64,000 nt of DNA, from the NCBI RefSeq assembly GCF_008330945.1, contig NZ_CP043489.1, positions 3,359,501 to 3,423,500 on the forward strand, read 5' to 3'. Positions 15,357 through 23,925 of this stretch are shown here, one piece after another. A program made the position numbers and the translations under genes. Below the pieces are notes generated by a model, which ran no database searches, was not told the DNA's origin, and saw nothing but the letters and a program-made list of their open reading frames with translations. Every line of letters begins with the position of its first letter. Positions within the stretch are counted from its first letter, which is position 1. This DNA comes from Labrys sp. KNU-23 (GTDB lineage Bacteria; Pseudomonadota; Alphaproteobacteria; Rhizobiales; Labraceae).

Positions 15357-15836
15357 CTACCGCAATGCCCGTTCCATGATGACAGCCGTCGCAGGCGGTC
15401 CCTTGGCCCTGGCATAATAGGCTTGGCGTCTTGCGATCTCGTTGAAGCCGTGGCGCTGATAGAGGCGGACTGCTGCGATATTGTCCTCGGCAACCTCCAG
15501 GAAGACCTTGTGGGCGCCTGCCGCCGCGAGCCGGCCGAGATGATGCTGCAGCAACAATGTCGCCAGTCCGGCGCGGCGGGAGGCGGGCGCCACGGCGACG
15601 GTGAGGATCTCGGCCTCATCGACCACCACCCGCGACAGGGCAAACCCCGTCGGCGCTCCCTTGCCGCCCGGGCGGGCGAGATGGGCGATCGTCAGGCGGT
15701 CGGCCAGCATGCGCTCGAATTCATGCGTATCCCAGCCCCGTTCGAAGCCGGAGGCATGGATGGCGGCAAGGCCGGCCGCGTCGCCGGCCTTGGCGTCGGT
15801 GATGACGGGAGGCTGTTTGCGGCCGAACCAGCTCAT
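15357..15836 (-). CDS. rimI: GNAT acetyltransferase, RimI-type
   Basis: A 159-residue GNAT protein. Motif A is ILTVAVAPASRRAGLATLLLQHHL and motif B VAEDNIAAVRLYQRHGFNEIARRQAYY, the RimI pattern for N-terminal acetylation of ribosomal protein S18 or other proteins. The ATG at 15836 is set by GAGGAGG seven bases upstream; a longer frame would run into tsaB. It begins 10 bp after tsaB, and the tsaB-rimI pair is a widespread operon, which supports the name. Confidence 0.85.
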   Translation of the reverse strand: MSWFGRKQPPVITDAKAGDAAGLAAIHASGFERGWDTHEFERMLADRLTIAHLARPGGKGAPTGFALSRVVVDEAEILTVAVAPASRRAGLATLLLQHHLGRLAAAGAHKVFLEVAEDNIAAVRLYQRHGFNEIARRQAYYARAKGPPATAVIMERALR

Positions 15837-15846
15837 GGCAACCTCC

Positions 15847-16524
15847 TCACTGCCGCGCGATCTGGCCGTTCTGCTGCGGCGTCGCATCGGCTGGCTTGAG
15901 ATAGGTCGGCTTGGGCGGCGAGTCGGCGGGATCGGCGAGCAGGCCGAGCCTTGCCACCCAGTCGATGTCGGGAGCCGGGCTTGCATCGACGATCTGGCCG
16001 GCGGTGCCGGCGGCCTTGGCTTCCTCGAACAGCAGCGGCGCGGCCGGCCCGGCCATTTTCACCGTGGTCGGCCCGAGGACACGGGCGGCCTCGCGCAGCG
16101 GGATGCAGCCGGCTTCGACGATGCTGCGGCCGCGATTGGAGAACAATTCGAAATAGACATGGCCATGACGGGCATCGATGGCGACGGCGACATGCTGGCC
16201 GTCATTCTCGTCGATATGGGGCGCAGCGATCGCCGCCAGCGTCGAGATGCCGACGCAGGGCACGCGCAGCGACAGGGCGAAGGCCCGCGCGGCCGAGATG
16301 GCGACGCGCAGCCCGGTGAAGGAACCCGGCCCGACCGTGGTGGCGACACGGTCGATGAGCGAAAAGCCGCCCGAACGCTCGACGACGTCGCGCACCAGTG
16401 GAATCAGCGCCTCGGCCTGGCCGCGTGCCATCGGCAATGTCTGCGAGGCGATGGCGCCGTCATCGGAATCGAATACGCTGGCCGAGCAGGCTTCGAGGGC
16501 TGTATCGATGGCCAGGATACGCAT
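15847..16524 (-). CDS. tsaB: tRNA threonylcarbamoyladenosine biosynthesis protein TsaB
   Basis: A 225-residue actin-like ATPase-fold protein that scaffolds TsaD in forming the t6A37 modification of ANN-decoding tRNAs. MRILAIDTALEACSASVFD is the family N-terminus; VGPGSFTGLRVAISAARAFA is the signature loop. The start at 16524 is chosen from MRILAID; an in-frame ATG three codons upstream is also possible. It forms an operon with rimI. A family B repeat lies about 130 bp upstream. Confidence 0.92.
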   Translation of the reverse strand: MRILAIDTALEACSASVFDSDDGAIASQTLPMARGQAEALIPLVRDVVERSGGFSLIDRVATTVGPGSFTGLRVAISAARAFALSLRVPCVGISTLAAIAAPHIDENDGQHVAVAIDARHGHVYFELFSNRGRSIVEAGCIPLREAARVLGPTTVKMAGPAAPLLFEEAKAAGTAGQIVDASPAPDIDWVARLGLLADPADSPPKPTYLKPADATPQQNGQIARQ

Positions 16525-16656
16525 GGAAAACACCTATGGGAGGGCCGGACCGTCCGGCAGCCGCCAAATTCCAGCGATATCGCAGGACTTGGTGCCTGCG
16601 CAACGCCCAATCCGACGAAAGAGAACGAATGGCTCCCAGCGCCGGACCCAACAGCC

Positions 16657-16761
16657 TCCAGAGTAAAGCGCGTTCAGACGGAAACGCTGTTTTGCTCCAG
16701 CTCCTTGATTCGACGCGTCTTTGCGATTCTTGGTGATTCCACCCAATCGCAAAACGCTTTA
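16657..16761 (+). repeat. Two-hairpin repeat, family B (full copy 3)
   Basis: The full 105-bp element. Hairpin 1 is bounded by AGAGTAAAGCGCGTT and AACGCTGTTTTGCTC; hairpin 2 is bounded by GCGTCTTTGCGATTC and AATCGCAAAACGCTTTAG. Its last bases form the stop codon (TTA, read as TAA) of the methyltransferase gene on the minus strand. Confidence 0.85.
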
Positions 16762-17412
16762 GGGCACCAGCAGATAGATCGGCAGATAGCCCTTGTCCTG
16801 CAGCAGCTCGACCAGTTCGGCCACCGGAAAGGCGGCCAGGAACAGGCATGCGTCCAGGAAGGTGCGCGTCACCAGCGATATCTGGATCTCCAGGATCGGC
16901 ACCGAGCGCCAGAGCGCGAAGTTAGGCAGGAAACGGGGGACGCGGGCGCAATAGGCGTCGTAGACGGCGCCGAACTTGGCGTGGAGGAACTGTTCCTCCT
17001 TATGCGTCACGATGCTGAAGATCACCACGGTGATGGTGAAGACCAGTGCCGCCGTGGTGATGGTACCGAATTGGGCACCGGCGCCGGCGGCGCCGATGAA
17101 GGAAAAGACGTAGAGCGGATTGCGGCAGATCGAATAGGGGCCATCCTCGACGATGAGCTGCTTCTTACGCCCGCCGATATAGAGGGAACACCAGGTCCGC
17201 CCGATGATGGCCGTCACGATCAGGACCAGCCCGACGCTTTCGATGGTTTCGTGGAAGCCGTGGCCGGCATCGTCCTGCCAAAGGGAGTCGGTGAACAGCA
17301 ACACCACGAAACCGAGCACGCCCAGCAGGCCGAGGACGATCCGGCGTATGGTCTGCACGGCGTTGATGTCGATGGCATCGCCGATATTGCCGCTGCCCTT
17401 TGTATTGTTCAT
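16759..17412 (-). CDS. Isoprenylcysteine carboxyl methyltransferase (ICMT)-like membrane protein
   Basis: A 217-residue integral membrane protein with about five to six hydrophobic segments (IVLGLLGVLGFVVLLF, TIESVGLVLIVTAIIG, VFSFIGAAGAGA and others). The ICMT/PEMT-type motif is VEDGPYSICRNPLYVFSF, and EEQFLHAKFGAVYDAYCARVPRFLP matches the E(E/R)xxLxxxFGxxYxxYxxxVPRFxP signature. Bacterial members are SAM-dependent methyltransferases of unknown or lipid substrates. The ATG at 17412 is the first in frame before the segment. The stop codon is supplied by the adjacent repeat, so the natural C-terminus may have been altered. Confidence 0.75.
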   Translation of the reverse strand: MNNTKGSGNIGDAIDINAVQTIRRIVLGLLGVLGFVVLLFTDSLWQDDAGHGFHETIESVGLVLIVTAIIGRTWCSLYIGGRKKQLIVEDGPYSICRNPLYVFSFIGAAGAGAQFGTITTAALVFTITVVIFSIVTHKEEQFLHAKFGAVYDAYCARVPRFLPNFALWRSVPILEIQISLVTRTFLDACLFLAAFPVAELVELLQDKGYLPIYLLVP

Positions 17413-17561
17413 GTAGCCACTCGATTGAGATGCCGGCCCGCGTGGGACCAGCGCCCCGGCATCACGACAAATGCAAGATTCCCGACATGAGAATGTCATG
17501 ACTCTACTTCGCGCGGGCGCCTGCGTCCACGTCCCATGCCGTGCAAAAGCCACGATCTGCT

Positions 17562-19007
17562 TCAGGCCGGGCGGTCGGGCAAAGTGATCCGGAAGGTCGC
17601 GCCGCCTTGCTCCGCCGCCCGCTCGAGCAGGGAGAGCGTGCCGCCATGGGCGCGCACGAGTTCGGCGGCAATCGCAAGGCCGAGTCCGGAGCCGCCGGGG
17701 CGTGTCGAGCCCGAAAAGGCCTCGAACAGCTTCTGGCTGGCCTTTTTCGAGACACCCGGACCGTTGTCGGCGACGTCGATGGTCACGACGGTACCCGCCC
17801 GCCAACCGCTGATGCCGATCGTGTTGGGCCAGCCGTCAGGCGCGGCATAGCCGTCGAGGGCCTGCGCGGCGTTGCGGCAGAGATTGAGCAGGATGCGCGA
17901 AAGCTGGTCGGGGTCGGCGTCGATCTGCAGGCCGGGCTCGAGCGTCTCCGTCCAGATCAGCTTGTCGCTGGCCTCGCCGAGGCCGAGGAGCTCGCGGGTG
18001 TCGGAGACGACGGGGGCGAGTGCGATCCGACGGCGCGCGGGTGTGGGCTCGGAGGCGAGCCCATAGGAAAGGGAGGACTGGCAGAAGGCGATGGCCCGGC
18101 CGATGGTCTGGATCAGTTTCGGCGCCAGCCGCTGTACGATGGGATCGTCGGTCTCGGTCAGGCGGTCGGAAAAGAGCTGCGCGGCGGCCAGCATGTTGCG
18201 CAGATCGTGGTTGATCTTGGAAACGGCGAGGCCGAGCGCCGCCAGCCGGCTCTTTTGCTGCAGCATGCCGTGCAGCTGGCGCTGCATGGCGGCGAATTCG
18301 CGTTCCGCCACGCCGATTTCGTCGCTGCGGCCGGAGGCGCGGATCACGCCCGCCTCATCCTCGGGATCGGCGGCAAAACGCATCATGGCGCCGGTGAGCC
18401 GGCGCATCGGGCGCACGATGAATAAGCTGAGGGTGAGATAGATCAGGCCGGCGGTGATGGCGGAAATGGCGAGTGTGATGGCGAGCCAGCGCCGCGCGAA
18501 GTCGTACATGCCCTGCTGGAGCGGGGTCTCGTCGACGACGATCTCGACATATTGACCATGCATGGGGGCATCGCCCACCACACGGATGAAGCGTCCCTTG
18601 GGAGCCAGCAGCGTATCGAGCGCGTCGCTGATCGCCCCCATCGCCGTGAGGCTGCGCAGATCCGTGGCGATGGCGACGGTCGGCGGCATGTCGGAGGAGG
18701 CGAGCAATCGCTTGCTGTCGTCGGTCTTCAACGCCACCATCTTGGCGCCCACCGAGGCGAGGATCTGCCGGGCGAGGTCGTCGGAAACCATGCCGTCGGG
18801 CGCTGCTTCCAGCACCAGCGCCGCGGTGATGGCGGAGGCGATGCGATTGGAGAGCCAGTTTCGCCGATAGTTGGCCACGACCGGCAGGTAGACCAGCACT
18901 TCGGCCAGCAGGCCGAACAGGATGGTGAGGACGAGCAGACGGGCCGACAGTCCGAAACGGCCGGGCCTGTTGCCGGGCGGGGGGCTGGTGGAAGAGGAAC
19001 TGGACAC
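17562..19007 (-). CDS. Sensor histidine kinase (orphan)
   Basis: A 481-residue inner-membrane kinase. TM1 is at about residues 21-45, then a ~130-residue periplasmic sensor region, TM2 at 174-198, and HAMP (VRPMRRLTGAMMRFAADPED). The dimerisation helix carries the phospho-acceptor H267 in SKINHDLRNML. The ATPase core shows the N box (NLCRNAAQA), G1 (DVADNGPGV) and G2 (GGSGLGLAIAAELVRAHGG). No response regulator is encoded next to it, so the partner lies elsewhere. Reverse strand, convergent with nothing; a family A repeat lies upstream. Confidence 0.9.
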   Translation of the reverse strand: MSSSSSTSPPPGNRPGRFGLSARLLVLTILFGLLAEVLVYLPVVANYRRNWLSNRIASAITAALVLEAAPDGMVSDDLARQILASVGAKMVALKTDDSKRLLASSDMPPTVAIATDLRSLTAMGAISDALDTLLAPKGRFIRVVGDAPMHGQYVEIVVDETPLQQGMYDFARRWLAITLAISAITAGLIYLTLSLFIVRPMRRLTGAMMRFAADPEDEAGVIRASGRSDEIGVAEREFAAMQRQLHGMLQQKSRLAALGLAVSKINHDLRNMLAAAQLFSDRLTETDDPIVQRLAPKLIQTIGRAIAFCQSSLSYGLASEPTPARRRIALAPVVSDTRELLGLGEASDKLIWTETLEPGLQIDADPDQLSRILLNLCRNAAQALDGYAAPDGWPNTIGISGWRAGTVVTIDVADNGPGVSKKASQKLFEAFSGSTRPGGSGLGLAIAAELVRAHGGTLSLLERAAEQGGATFRITLPDRPA

Positions 19008-19088
19008 GTCATTGCCTTAAAGGAATTTGACAAGGCTCGCCAGTGGGCTTGATGCGGTGCACTTGCGTGTCTTGGAATTGGCACGACC

Positions 19089-19179
19089 TTTGTCATTGCC
19101 GGGCTTGACCCGGCAATCCAGCCTCTTGCCCGATTGCGTCGGGGGACTGGATAGCCGGGTCAAGCCCGGCTATGACAAA
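19089..19179. repeat. Intergenic inverted repeat, family A (copy 3)
   Basis: It begins TTTGTCATTGCCGGGCTTGA and ends TAGCCGGGTCAAGCCCGGCTATGACAAA, an almost perfect pair of outer arms. It sits between the kinase promoter and the rpsO leader. Confidence 0.88.
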
Positions 19180-19435
19180 TCGGAACGTTGTCTCCTCGAT
19201 CGAACTGCGTTCCACCCGGGGCTTGCTTTTTTCTGGCTTTTTGGCCGCGCTTCGACTATAGGGCCGCATCCCGGTGCGGATGCGCCGGATTTTACCCGCC
19301 TCCGCCGACCCCGCTGGACGACATCCCGGCCGGGCCTTGGTGGACGGCGATCCTGGCCAGACAGGCCTCCTTCGTCGCAAGACGGTACCGGCAATCGCGC
19401 GCCTCGCGCCGCGAAGGCCTATGAAAGGACTATCG
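19180..19435 (+). promoter_or_regulatory. rpsO leader region
   Basis: About 255 bp with no gene. The last 120 bases are GC-rich with possible paired segments (GGCCGGGCC, CCTGGCCAGACAGG) close to the start codon. rpsO leaders in many bacteria bind S15 for autoregulation, but I cannot identify the specific pseudoknot or junction here. truB, the usual upstream gene, is absent. Confidence 0.35.
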
Positions 19436-19705
19436 ATGTCGATCTCGCAAGAGCGCAAGACCGCGCTCATCAAGGAATATGGCGCCAAGGCCGGTGATAC
19501 CGGTTCTTCGGAAGTGCAGATCGCGATCCTCACCGAGCGCATCACCAATCTGACCGGCCATTTCAAGTCGCATGTGAAGGACAACCACTCGCGTCGTGGC
19601 CTTCTCAAGATGGTGGCCCTGCGTCGCTCGCTGCTCGACTACATCAAGTCGCGTGACGAAGCCCGCTACAAGTCGATCATCGAGCGCCTCGGCATCCGCC
19701 GCTAA
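19436..19705 (+). CDS. rpsO: 30S ribosomal protein S15
   Basis: 89 residues, the normal S15 length. MSISQERKTALIKEYGAKAGDTGSSEVQIAILTERI is the conserved N-terminal part, and DNHSRRGLLKMVALRRSLLDYIK the 16S rRNA-binding core. AAAGGA lies ten bases before the chosen ATG; an in-frame ATG five codons upstream would add a non-conserved MKGLS. It is followed by a terminator and then pnp, the conserved rpsO-pnp order. Confidence 0.96.
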   Translation: MSISQERKTALIKEYGAKAGDTGSSEVQIAILTERITNLTGHFKSHVKDNHSRRGLLKMVALRRSLLDYIKSRDEARYKSIIERLGIRR

Positions 19706-19714
19706 GACCGATCA

Positions 19715-19748
19715 AGCCCGGAAGGCTCCACGCCTTTCGGGCTGTTCC
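19715..19748 (+). terminator. Intrinsic terminator/attenuator between rpsO and pnp
   Basis: AGCCCGGAAGGC (19715-19726) pairs with GCCTTTCGGGCT (19732-19743), one G-U pair, with a five-base loop. The tail GTTCC is only weakly T-rich, so some read-through into pnp is likely. Confidence 0.65.
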
Positions 19749-19954
19749 ATTTCAAGACCGGGACGCGGCGGCACGGGGCCGGCGCGAAAGCCCACAGACC
19801 GGATAGGCAGCAGGCCATGGCAGGATCGCAGGAAGCAACCCTCGGACATTGAACCCAGGATGCTTCCCGCCATCTTGCGATGGCTACTTTTTTGGGCCTC
19901 GTTGGTCAGTGCCCTGCCTCATCCGGTCGATCCACAAAACAGGATTGATTCCTT

Positions 19955-22102
19955 ATGTTCACAATTTACCGCGAAGAGATCGAATGGGCCGGCCGTAAGC
20001 TGACCCTCGAAACCGGCAAGATTGCCCGCCAGGCCGACGGCGCCGTGCTCGCTTCCTATGGCGACTCGACCGTACTGGCCACGGTGGTTTCGGCCAAGGA
20101 GCCGAAAGCCGGTGTCGATTTCTTCCCGCTCACCGTCAATTACCAGGAAAAGGCCTTTGCGGCCGGCCGCATCCCCGGTGGCTATTTCAAGCGTGAAGGC
20201 CGGCCCTCCGAGCGCGAGACCCTGATCTCCCGCCTGATCGACCGTCCGATCCGCCCGCTTTTCGTCGATGGCTATCGCCATGACACCCAGGTCGTCGTCA
20301 CCGTGCTGTCGCATGACCTGATCAACGACACCGACGTGCTGGCCATGGTCGCCGCCTCCGCTGCCCTGACCCTGTCGGGCGTGCCCTTCATGGGCCCGGT
20401 GGGCGCCGCCAGCGTCGGCTACGTCGATGGTGCGCTGAAGCTCAACCCCACCATCGACGAGATGAAGGAATCCTCCCTCGAGCTCGTGGTCGCCGGTACC
20501 GCCGACGCCGTGCTGATGGTGGAATCCGAAGCCAAGGAACTCTCCGAGCAGACCATGCTCGAGGCCGTGATGCTCGGTCACAAGGGGTTCCAGCCGGTGA
20601 TCGAGGCGATCATCCGCCTGGCCGAGAAGGCCGCCAAGGAACCGCGCGACTTCCAGCCCGCCGACAATTCCGAGCTCGAGAAGGCGATGCTCGCCGTGAT
20701 CGAGACCGAGCTGCGCGCCGCCTATTCCATCACCGCCAAGCAGCAGCGTTATGCTGCCGTGGACGCCGCCAAGGCCAAGGTGTTCGCCCACTTCCTGCCT
20801 GAGGGCGCCGAGAACCCGGCCTACACCAAGCAGGTCGTCGCCGAGGTCTTCCACGACCTGCAGGCCAAGGTCGTGCGCTGGAACATCCTCGACAAGGGCG
20901 TGCGCATCGACGGCCGCGATGTGAAGACGGTGCGCACCATCGTCGCCGAAGCCGGCATCCTGCCGCGCACCCATGGCTCGGCCCTGTTCACCCGTGGCGA
21001 GACCCAGGCTCTGGCCGTCGCCACGCTGGGCACCGGCGACGACGAGCAGTACGTCGACAGCCTGGAAGGCACCTACAAGCAGCGCTTCATGCTGCATTAC
21101 AACTTCCCGCCCTACTCCGTGGGCGAGACCGGCCGCATGGGTTCGCCCGGCCGCCGCGAAATCGGCCATGGCAAGCTGGCCTGGCGCGCCGTCCACCCGA
21201 TGCTGCCCCCGCAGCACGAGTTCCCCTACACCATCCGCGTCGTCTCCGAGATCACCGAGTCCAACGGCTCGTCCTCGATGGCCACGGTCTGCGGCACCTC
21301 GCTCGCTCTGATGGATGCCGGCGTGCCCCTGCGCGCTCCGGTTGCGGGTATCGCCATGGGCCTGATCCTGGAAGGCGAGCGCTTTGCCGTGCTCTCCGAC
21401 ATCCTGGGTGACGAGGACCATCTCGGCGACATGGACTTCAAGGTGGCCGGCACCGAAGGCGGCATCACCTCGCTGCAGATGGACATCAAGATCGCCGGTA
21501 TCACCGAAGAGATCATGAAGGTCGCGCTGGAGCAGGCCAAGGGTGGGCGCCTGCACATTCTGGGCGAAATGTCCAAAGCCCTGTCCGGCGCCCGCGCCGA
21601 GCTCGGCGAGCACGCCCCGCGCATCGAAGTGATCACCATTCCGGTCGACAAGATCCGCGAAGTGATCGGTTCGGGCGGCAAGGTCATCCGCGAGATCGTG
21701 GAAAAGACCGGCGCCAAGGTCGACATCCAGGACGACGGCACCATCAAGGTCGCCTCGGCCTCGGGCACGGCGATCAAGGCCGCGATCAACTGGATCAAGT
21801 CGATCGCGTCCGAGCCCGAGCTCAATGCCATCTATGAAGGCACCGTGGTCAAGACCACCGATTTCGGCGCTTTCGTCAACTTCTTCGGCGCCAAGGACGG
21901 CCTGGTTCACATCTCGCAGCTGGCTGCGAACCGCGTGAACAAGGTCACCGACGTGGTCAAGGAAGGCGACAAGGTCAAGGTCAAGCTGCTCGGCTTCGAC
22001 GAGCGCGGCAAGGTCCGCCTGTCGATGAAGGCCGTCGACCAGGCCACCGGCGAAGACCTGGAAAAGAAGGCCAAGGCCGACGGCGAAGCCGCCGCCGAGT
22101 AA
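19955..22102 (+). CDS. pnp: Polyribonucleotide nucleotidyltransferase (PNPase)
   Basis: A 715-residue 3'-5' phosphorolytic exoribonuclease of the RNA degradosome. Order: RNase PH domain 1 (MFTIYREEIEWAGRKLTLETGKIARQADGAVL), an all-alpha linker, RNase PH domain 2 (GRMGSPGRREIGHGKLA, then SNGSSSMATVCGTSLALMDAGVP and the metal-binding LGDEDHLGDMDFKVAGT), a KH domain (IREVIGSGGKVIREIVEKTGA) and an S1 domain (YEGTVVKTTDFGAFVNFFGAKDGLVHISQLA). Length and motifs are complete. A strong terminator follows. A 663-codon antisense frame across the gene is a shadow. Confidence 0.97.
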   Translation: MFTIYREEIEWAGRKLTLETGKIARQADGAVLASYGDSTVLATVVSAKEPKAGVDFFPLTVNYQEKAFAAGRIPGGYFKREGRPSERETLISRLIDRPIRPLFVDGYRHDTQVVVTVLSHDLINDTDVLAMVAASAALTLSGVPFMGPVGAASVGYVDGALKLNPTIDEMKESSLELVVAGTADAVLMVESEAKELSEQTMLEAVMLGHKGFQPVIEAIIRLAEKAAKEPRDFQPADNSELEKAMLAVIETELRAAYSITAKQQRYAAVDAAKAKVFAHFLPEGAENPAYTKQVVAEVFHDLQAKVVRWNILDKGVRIDGRDVKTVRTIVAEAGILPRTHGSALFTRGETQALAVATLGTGDDEQYVDSLEGTYKQRFMLHYNFPPYSVGETGRMGSPGRREIGHGKLAWRAVHPMLPPQHEFPYTIRVVSEITESNGSSSMATVCGTSLALMDAGVPLRAPVAGIAMGLILEGERFAVLSDILGDEDHLGDMDFKVAGTEGGITSLQMDIKIAGITEEIMKVALEQAKGGRLHILGEMSKALSGARAELGEHAPRIEVITIPVDKIREVIGSGGKVIREIVEKTGAKVDIQDDGTIKVASASGTAIKAAINWIKSIASEPELNAIYEGTVVKTTDFGAFVNFFGAKDGLVHISQLAANRVNKVTDVVKEGDKVKVKLLGFDERGKVRLSMKAVDQATGEDLEKKAKADGEAAAE

Positions 22103-22129
22103 GGCAGGCTTTCAAGCCGATACGATCAG

Positions 22130-22159
22130 GGGGCGCCCTTCGGGGCGCCCTTATTTTTT
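22130..22159. terminator. Bidirectional terminator between pnp and the toxin gene
   Basis: GGGGCGCCC/TTC/GGGGCGCCC is followed by TTATTTTTT. The T-run also contains the toxin stop codon (TTA at 22151-22153), so the hairpin lies just past the end of both convergent genes. Confidence 0.85.
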
Positions 22160-22441
22160 GGGCGGCCAGCGCTGGGCACCGTGGATGACGCGCAGGATCT
22201 CGATCTGACGCGCTTTGTGACGGATGCGGTAGATGATCAGGAAAGAGGTTCGGGCAACCACGAGTTCGCGCGTATTGCTTACGCGGCCGACCCTGCCCAT
22301 CTCCGGATGGTCTTCAAGATTGCGCACCTGATTTTGTATTTCGCTGAGCTGGTCGAGGGCCGCCGCGAGGCTATCCTTGGCGATATACTCGATCAGGGCC
22401 GTGCGGGTTCGTCGTGCGGCCGGCAACCAGACGAGCTTCAT
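22151..22441 (-). CDS. ParE/RelE-superfamily toxin
   Basis: A 96-residue toxin of the ParE/RelE fold. Recognisable parts are LVWLPAARRTRTALIEYIAK (the first strand and helix), DHPEMGRVGRVSNTRELVVARTSFLIIYRI (the conserved GR..R.ELVV...YLIYYRI core) and IEILRVIHGAQRWP at the C-terminus, which matches the 'ILRVlHgaq.WP' ending of ParE-type proteins that inhibit DNA gyrase. Its start overlaps the antitoxin stop by 4 bp (ATGA), the normal antitoxin-first arrangement. Confidence 0.88.
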   Translation of the reverse strand: MKLVWLPAARRTRTALIEYIAKDSLAAALDQLSEIQNQVRNLEDHPEMGRVGRVSNTRELVVARTSFLIIYRIRHKARQIEILRVIHGAQRWPPKK

Positions 22442-22905
22442 TTTTCGGCATGCCGGATACGGGCGAGCAGATCGGCCCGCTGACGCTCCATATCGGCCTC
22501 GACTTCCTCATGACTGACCCAGACGGTGTTCGGGTCGTCGGCCTCATCGAGCGCCTTCTGGACCTCCTCGCGGAACCAGGCACCATAGGCTGCCGCCTCA
22601 TGGGCCTTGCGCAGGGCCTCGGCACGGTCAGGTCTGGCCGGGGCTCTGGCACTGCCGGGCTCATGGGCGGCGGCATCGACGTCGAATTCGGCGATGCCGA
22701 CATCCTTGAGATAGGACACCAGGGTGTCGAGCCGACGGAACAGACGGGCATGCCGGCTGCGCTGGGCGATCAAGATCCGCTGGTGCTTGCCGTAGCGTAT
22801 CTCGATCGACCAGCCTTCCATGCGCCCCACGACATGCGCGCGGCGCACGGTGCCGGCCTCCACCAGCGTTGACAGCGTGGCGTGATCAATGGTTCCTGTC
22901 GTCAT
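22438..22905 (-). CDS. Antitoxin of the ParE-type module, unusual two-part architecture
   Basis: A 155-residue protein upstream of and overlapping the toxin gene. The C-terminal ~50 residues (AYGAWFREEVQKALDEADDPNTVWVSHEEVEADMERQRADLLARI) look like the toxin-binding tail of ParD/RelB antitoxins (W-F-R-x-x-V-Q-x-A-L-x...V-x-H-E-E-V). The first ~75 residues (TLVEAGTVRRAHVVGRMEGWSIEIRYGKHQRIL, LFRRLDTLVSYLKDVGIAEFDVD) are not a ribbon-helix-helix. They recall the small 'ParC-type' partition-associated proteins of plasmids, from memory only. A proline/alanine-rich linker joins the halves. The role as antitoxin is inferred from position and tail. Confidence 0.7.
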   Translation of the reverse strand: MTTGTIDHATLSTLVEAGTVRRAHVVGRMEGWSIEIRYGKHQRILIAQRSRHARLFRRLDTLVSYLKDVGIAEFDVDAAAHEPGSARAPARPDRAEALRKAHEAAAYGAWFREEVQKALDEADDPNTVWVSHEEVEADMERQRADLLARIRHAEK

Positions 22906-22992
22906 CGCAAGGCCTCACGTGATAATTGTCAGATTATGCAATCAATTATTGTTTGCAAGGCCTGACAACAATTGGCTGAGGCTTTGAGCCGA

Positions 22993-23826
22993 TTATGCGG
23001 CCGTGGCTGGCCTCACCCGATAACGTGCGGCCGGCTTGGGGTGCGAGAGGTTCGGCGACAACGCCTTGCGGGTGGCCTCGTAGCTCGTCCAGTCGGCGAT
23101 GTCGGGCAGCGCCGGTATGGTGGCGAGCTCGCCTTGGTCGAGGCCGGCGAGGGCGGCATCCACCATGTTTTCGGCCGACATCACGCCGACGCTCTCCGGC
23201 AATTGCTCGACGGGCACGCCGAGGACGTTCCAGAAATCGGTGGCGGTGGCACCGGGCAGGACGGCCTGGACGCGGATGTTCTTGTCGGCCAGTTCGTGGT
23301 GCAGGCTCTGGCTGAAGGCGAGCACATAGGCCTTGCTGCCGCCATAGACGCCGTTGAGCAGCTCCGGCGCGATCGCCACGATGGAGGCGATATTGACGAT
23401 GGTGCCGCCTCCACGCTCGACCAGGCCGGGGACTGCGGCATAGGTCAGCCGGGTGAGCGCGGTGACGTTGAGGCCGATCATCTCCTCCATCTTCTCGACC
23501 GAGGCCTGGAGCAAGGGCGTCGCGCTACCGAAACCGGCATTGTTGACGAGCCCGGTGATGCTCTTGTCGCTCTTCAGCACGGCCTCGACGGCGGCAAGGC
23601 CCTCCTTGGCGTTGAGATCTGCGGCGAGGGTGCGGACCTGGCGGCCGGTCGTCCTGCCGAGGCGATCGGCGAGGGCCTTGAGCTTGTCCTCGCTGCGGGC
23701 GACTAGGATCAGGTCATAGCCGCGATGGGCGAGGCGGTCGGCATAGACGGCGCCGATGCCGGAGGAGGCGCCCGTGATCAGCACGGTGCCCTTTGGGGTG
23801 GTGGACACTTTGGGGGTGGAGGACAT
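22993..23826 (-). CDS. Short-chain dehydrogenase/reductase (SDR)
   Basis: A 277-residue classical SDR. The cofactor motif is TGASSGIGAVYADRLAHRGYDLILVARSEDKL, with an Arg after the second strand favouring NADP(H). NNAGFG follows, and the active site shows S (NIASIVAIAP) with YGGSK (Tyr-x-x-x-Lys). The ATG at 23826 has GGAGAT upstream; the longer frame is not needed. It is divergent from a GlxA-type AraC regulator, which may control it. Substrate unknown. Confidence 0.88.
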   Translation of the reverse strand: MSSTPKVSTTPKGTVLITGASSGIGAVYADRLAHRGYDLILVARSEDKLKALADRLGRTTGRQVRTLAADLNAKEGLAAVEAVLKSDKSITGLVNNAGFGSATPLLQASVEKMEEMIGLNVTALTRLTYAAVPGLVERGGGTIVNIASIVAIAPELLNGVYGGSKAYVLAFSQSLHHELADKNIRVQAVLPGATATDFWNVLGVPVEQLPESVGVMSAENMVDAALAGLDQGELATIPALPDIADWTSYEATRKALSPNLSHPKPAARYRVRPATAA

Positions 23827-23925
23827 GGGAAATCTCCATGGGTTGCAATGGCTGGAGATTAGATCCACTGGCTTTTGTCTTAAATGTCATATATGCCACC
23901 TTTCAGGACAAGAACGGAGGCGCTC

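Noticed and set aside
19919..21910. 663-codon open frame antisense to pnp
   Set aside because: It mirrors pnp codon by codon and is rich in Gly/His/Leu/Asp, typical of the reverse strand of GC-rich genes; pnp is certain.
22130..22200. Toxin stop codon lost into the pnp terminator
   Set aside because: The TAA at 22151-22153 lies within the T-run but the reading frame is intact and ends normally after WPPKK.
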